From Candidatus Kuenenia stuttgartensis (GTDB lineage Bacteria > Planctomycetota > Planctomycetia > Isosphaerales > Isosphaeraceae): a stretch of DNA of 8,126 nucleotides. Positions 5,823-8,126 of this stretch are shown here, in pieces. The stretch lies in NCBI GenBank assembly GCA_945872325.1, contig CAMBZY010000129.1, positions 1-8,126 on the forward strand. Direction: 5' to 3'. The first letter of the stretch is position 1; every line of letters begins with the position of its first letter. The notes beneath the pieces were generated by a model. That model had not been told where the DNA came from, made no database searches, and saw only the letters and a program-made list of their open reading frames with translations. The translations under genes and the position numbers were made by a program.

Positions 5823-7112
5823 ATGCAATCGGTTCTGAGCTTGATTCTTGGCGGTGGACGTGGAACGAGACTTTATCCATTGACCAAAAGTCGGTCTAAA
5901 CCCGCTGTGCCCATCGCCGGTAAATACCGCTTGATTGACATACCGATCTCAAACTGTATTCATTCCGATCTCACGCAAATCTATGTAATCACACAGTTTA
6001 ATTCTGTCAGCCTGCACCGTCACATCGCAAATACGTATAAATTCGACCCGTTTTCAGGTGGGTTTGTCGAGATTCTGGCTGCTCAGCAGACCATGCAGCA
6101 CGAGGGCTGGTACCAGGGTACGGCTGATGCTGTGAGGCGGAACATAGAGTCAATCTCTTCCAAAAAGTACGACCTTGTGTTGATCCTGTCCGGCGATCAG
6201 CTCTATCGGATGAACTTTCAGGAAATGATCCGCACGCACTTGATTTCGAAGGCCGATGTGACCATCGCAGCTCTGCCTGTGGATGAGAATTCTGCGCAGA
6301 GTCTGGGCGTGATGCACATCGACAGCGGTGGTCAGGTGACGAGTTTTGAAGAGAAGCCGAAGACGCCTGAAGCACTCTCCAGAATGCGGGTGGCTCCTGA
6401 GTGGATCGACCTTCAGGGGATTCGTTCCAACGGACGTAACTTCCTGGCCAGTATGGGGATCTATCTTTTTAACAGGAAAACACTTGTCGATCTACTGACC
6501 AGTGATAACGCCACGGATTTCGGTCGGGAAATCTTTCCGACAGCCATCAAAACCCGCAAGGTTCAGGCCCACCTTTTCGACGGCTATTGGGAAGATATTG
6601 GAACGATTGGGGCGTTCCACCAGGCCAATATTGATCTGACCAAGCCAGAACCACCGTTTGAATTTGTGATAGACGGCAATCCTGTTTTCACCCGACCCCG
6701 ATACTTGCCATGCTCACGGCTTGAAAAGGTTCAGATTACAGATAGTCTAATCTCAGATGGTTGCGTGATCGGGAAGGGCTGCGTGATTGAAAACTCGATC
6801 ATCGGAGTGCGGGCAATCATTGGCGATAACGTCACCATACGTAACAGTTATGTGATGGGTACGGATGAGTATGAAATCAGCACAGAAGCGGCTGCTGCGA
6901 TGGCTTCTGGTATCCCGCTCAAGGGGATTGGTTCAGGCTCACTCATCGAAAATGCCATTATTGACAAGAACGCCCGGATTGGTCGCGATGTGAAAATCAT
7001 CAACAAAGCGGGACTCGTGGAAACCACCGTCGATTCCCCAACGCACACCATCAGCGACAAAATCGTGGTGATTCCTCGTGGGGCTACGCTCAGGGACGGT
7101 ACCGAAATCTGA
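5823..7112 (+). CDS. glgC: Glucose-1-phosphate adenylyltransferase (ADP-glucose pyrophosphorylase)
   Basis: GlgC makes ADP-glucose and pyrophosphate from ATP and glucose-1-phosphate, the committed step of glycogen synthesis. The 429-residue protein is full length. The N-terminal nucleotidyltransferase domain has LGGGRGTRLYPLT (9-21), KPAVPIAGKYRLIDIPISN (26-44), the GTADAVR loop (99-105), LSGDQLYRM (122-130) with D125 as the probable catalytic aspartate, FEEKPK (175-180) with K178 for glucose-1-phosphate, and YWEDIGT in the sugar site. The C-terminal left-handed beta-helix begins near 300. Overall wording (RYLPCSRL, IENAIIDKNARIG) is closer to cyanobacterial and plant enzymes than to Escherichia coli GlgC. 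K382 matches the 3-phosphoglycerate-site lysine known in Anabaena, while the second site has R419 in place of lysine. An upstream ATG near 5804 is out of frame. No terminator is evident before the next gene. Confidence 0.97.
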   Translation: MQSVLSLILGGGRGTRLYPLTKSRSKPAVPIAGKYRLIDIPISNCIHSDLTQIYVITQFNSVSLHRHIANTYKFDPFSGGFVEILAAQQTMQHEGWYQGTADAVRRNIESISSKKYDLVLILSGDQLYRMNFQEMIRTHLISKADVTIAALPVDENSAQSLGVMHIDSGGQVTSFEEKPKTPEALSRMRVAPEWIDLQGIRSNGRNFLASMGIYLFNRKTLVDLLTSDNATDFGREIFPTAIKTRKVQAHLFDGYWEDIGTIGAFHQANIDLTKPEPPFEFVIDGNPVFTRPRYLPCSRLEKVQITDSLISDGCVIGKGCVIENSIIGVRAIIGDNVTIRNSYVMGTDEYEISTEAAAAMASGIPLKGIGSGSLIENAIIDKNARIGRDVKIINKAGLVETTVDSPTHTISDKIVVIPRGATLRDGTEI

Positions 7113-7169
7113 GCAGATTGAGAGATGTTTTCTGTCTATCAAACGAATCGGTTTTCTCAAAAATACATC

Positions 7170-7176
7170 AAGGGAG
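7170..7176 (+). promoter_or_regulatory. Ribosome binding site of the M16 peptidase gene
   Basis: The purine-rich AAGGGAG ends 6 nt before the ATG at 7183. It fixes that ATG as the start, which also places a complete signal peptide at the N-terminus. Confidence 0.7.
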
Positions 7177-7182
7177 TCTGGC

Positions 7183-8126
7183 ATGGTGTCTTGTCAATCT
7201 GGGATCAATTCCTGTTTCAGGGTTACTCTCGCTTTGATTGTCGTGGGATTGTGCCAGCCGGCAGGTGCCCAGCCTTCAGCCAAACCAGTTCAGGTTCCTG
7301 ATGTTGAAACGACAGAATTCTCGCTTGCCAATGGACTTAAGGTGATCTTGAGGCAAGACAAGTCTGTTCCCCGTGTGAACGTGATTGTGGCGTTTCATGT
7401 GGGAAGTAAGAATGAAAGTGCTGGCCGTACAGGGTTTGCGCACTTCTTTGAGCATATGATGTTTCGTGGGACGAAGCATGTCCCTAATTATGACAAGCCA
7501 CTTCAAGAAGCCGGAGCGACCTCCAACGCGTTCACTTCTGAGGATATGACGGTCTATTTCGAGACAGTTCCATCGAACTTTCTGGAGCGAGCCCTGTATC
7601 TGGAAGCGGATCGACTGGCGTGGTTGCCGACCGCTCTGGATCAATCGAAATTTGACACGGAGCGTGAAGTCGTCAAGAACGAGCGACGTCAGTCGTATGA
7701 GAATGTCCCGTATGGACTTGCAGAAGAAACGATTCTGGCGAATCTCTATCCAGCTGGCCACCCTTACCGATGGTCCGTGATTGGTTCAATGGGCGATCTT
7801 TCGAAGTCGACACTGGCGGATTTGAAGCAGTTTTTTGGCGAATTTTATCATCCTTCCAATGCCACTTTATGCCTGGTGGGCGATTTTGATCCAAAACAGG
7901 CAGAAGGACTGATTCGCAAATATTTTACACCGATTAAGCCGGGCCCAAAGCCTCAGAAATTGGCTCCGCCTGAGGTGAAGCCGGTTTCGAAGAAAGTGGT
8001 CCTGTTGGATCAGGTGGCTCAGCCGCGACTTTATTGGGTCTGGCCAGCTGTGAATGAAAATGCGAATGATGCTCCTGCTCTGGAGTTGCTTGGACAGATC
8101 CTATCATCGGGAGAAGCTTCACGGCT
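7183..8126 (+). CDS. Secreted M16 (pitrilysin) family zinc peptidase, N-terminal part (cut by window edge)
   Basis: The frame starts at ATG 7183 and remains open to the right edge, giving 314 codons. Residues 1-29 form a signal peptide with a hydrophobic core VTLALIVVGL (14-23) and a probable signal peptidase I site after AGA (27-29), so the enzyme should be periplasmic or exported. The inverted zinc motif HxxEH is HFFEH (87-91) with E90 as catalytic base, within GFAHFFEHMMFRGT (84-97). The third zinc ligand is probably E167 in VVKNERRQSYEN (163-174), 75 residues beyond H91, a usual spacing. ATSNAFTSEDMTVYFETVP (112-130) is the typical strand after the active site. This is thus the active, zinc-binding half, followed by the start of a second domain (from about 265). 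Whether the protein ends after about 430-480 residues or continues as a double-length enzyme lies outside the window. It follows glgC by 70 bp and may share its transcript, but no functional link is evident. Confidence 0.92.
   Translation, partial: MVSCQSGINSCFRVTLALIVVGLCQPAGAQPSAKPVQVPDVETTEFSLANGLKVILRQDKSVPRVNVIVAFHVGSKNESAGRTGFAHFFEHMMFRGTKHVPNYDKPLQEAGATSNAFTSEDMTVYFETVPSNFLERALYLEADRLAWLPTALDQSKFDTEREVVKNERRQSYENVPYGLAEETILANLYPAGHPYRWSVIGSMGDLSKSTLADLKQFFGEFYHPSNATLCLVGDFDPKQAEGLIRKYFTPIKPGPKPQKLAPPEVKPVSKKVVLLDQVAQPRLYWVWPAVNENANDAPALELLGQILSSGEASR

Noticed and set aside
6155..6170. A third copy of the TCTTCCAAAAA tail motif, inside glgC.
   Set aside because: It encodes conserved-frame protein sequence (SSKKY), has no hairpin beside it and is in the opposite gene context; treated as chance.
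7113..7182. Terminator between glgC and the M16 gene (TTGAGA ... TCTCAA with a later A-run).
   Set aside because: The 6-bp arms are more than 30 nt apart and there is no T-tract on the plus strand, so it is not a credible intrinsic terminator.
7183..7272. Lipoprotein signal (cysteine at residue 24) in the M16 peptidase.
   Set aside because: The residues before C24 are VGL, which does not fit the lipobox requirement for a small residue at -1. A signal peptidase I site after AGA is better.
7276..7761. 161-residue minus-strand open frame opposite the M16 peptidase.
   Set aside because: It covers the HxxEH-coding region in antisense and has no recognisable family features.
1..8126. Defence system, mobile element, CRISPR array, tRNA or rRNA.
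   Set aside because: No nuclease/toxin pair, transposase, integrase, regularly spaced repeats or RNA-gene signatures were seen on either strand; nearly all of the sequence is accounted for by six protein genes.

Overview
The window most likely comes from a planctomycete-like bacterium with roughly balanced base composition. This is an inference from the combination of gene families: a neutral-ceramidase-domain protein with a Tat-like leader, a ParA with a long proline-rich tail, a cyanobacterial/plant-type GlgC and a secreted M16 peptidase. No marker gene is present to prove the taxonomy. No tRNA, rRNA, mobile element, CRISPR array or phage gene was seen. Six protein genes cover most of the sequence, two of them cut by the window edges.

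Layout. Positions 1-5513 are read entirely from the minus strand and 5823-8126 entirely from the plus strand, with a 309-bp divergent intergenic region between them. In minus-strand reading order, the left block starts with a membrane family 2 glycosyltransferase (5513-4284). It overlaps by 4 nt an HX4D acyltransferase (4287-3517). After a 108-bp gap with a good candidate promoter comes a neutral/alkaline ceramidase-like exported hydrolase (3408-2017). A ParA/Soj-type ATPase follows (1861-803). The block ends with the N-terminal 226 residues of a cryptochrome/photolyase-related protein of the FeS-BCP (PhrB-like) type, which runs off the left edge. A convincing intrinsic terminator separates parA from the photolyase gene. 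A weaker terminator-like element with a nearly identical 17-nt tail separates the ceramidase-like gene from parA.

The right block holds glgC (glucose-1-phosphate adenylyltransferase, complete) and, 70 bp downstream, the first 314 codons of a secreted zinc peptidase of the M16 (pitrilysin) family with an intact HxxEH site.

How the genes may work together. The glycosyltransferase/acyltransferase pair is almost certainly translationally coupled and looks like a two-step tailoring unit that adds a sugar and then an acyl chain to a lipid or carotenoid, as CrtQ and CrtO do in staphyloxanthin biosynthesis. The ceramidase-like amidohydrolase next to it could act on a related amide-linked lipid, but that link rests on position only. 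ParA, photolyase, GlgC and M16 peptidase look like ordinary housekeeping functions with no evident link to the lipid genes. I found no clear sign of a wholly new system. The points most worth a second look are the lipid-tailoring module, the orphan ParA with its tail, the paired terminator tails and the nested inverted repeats in the divergent promoter region.
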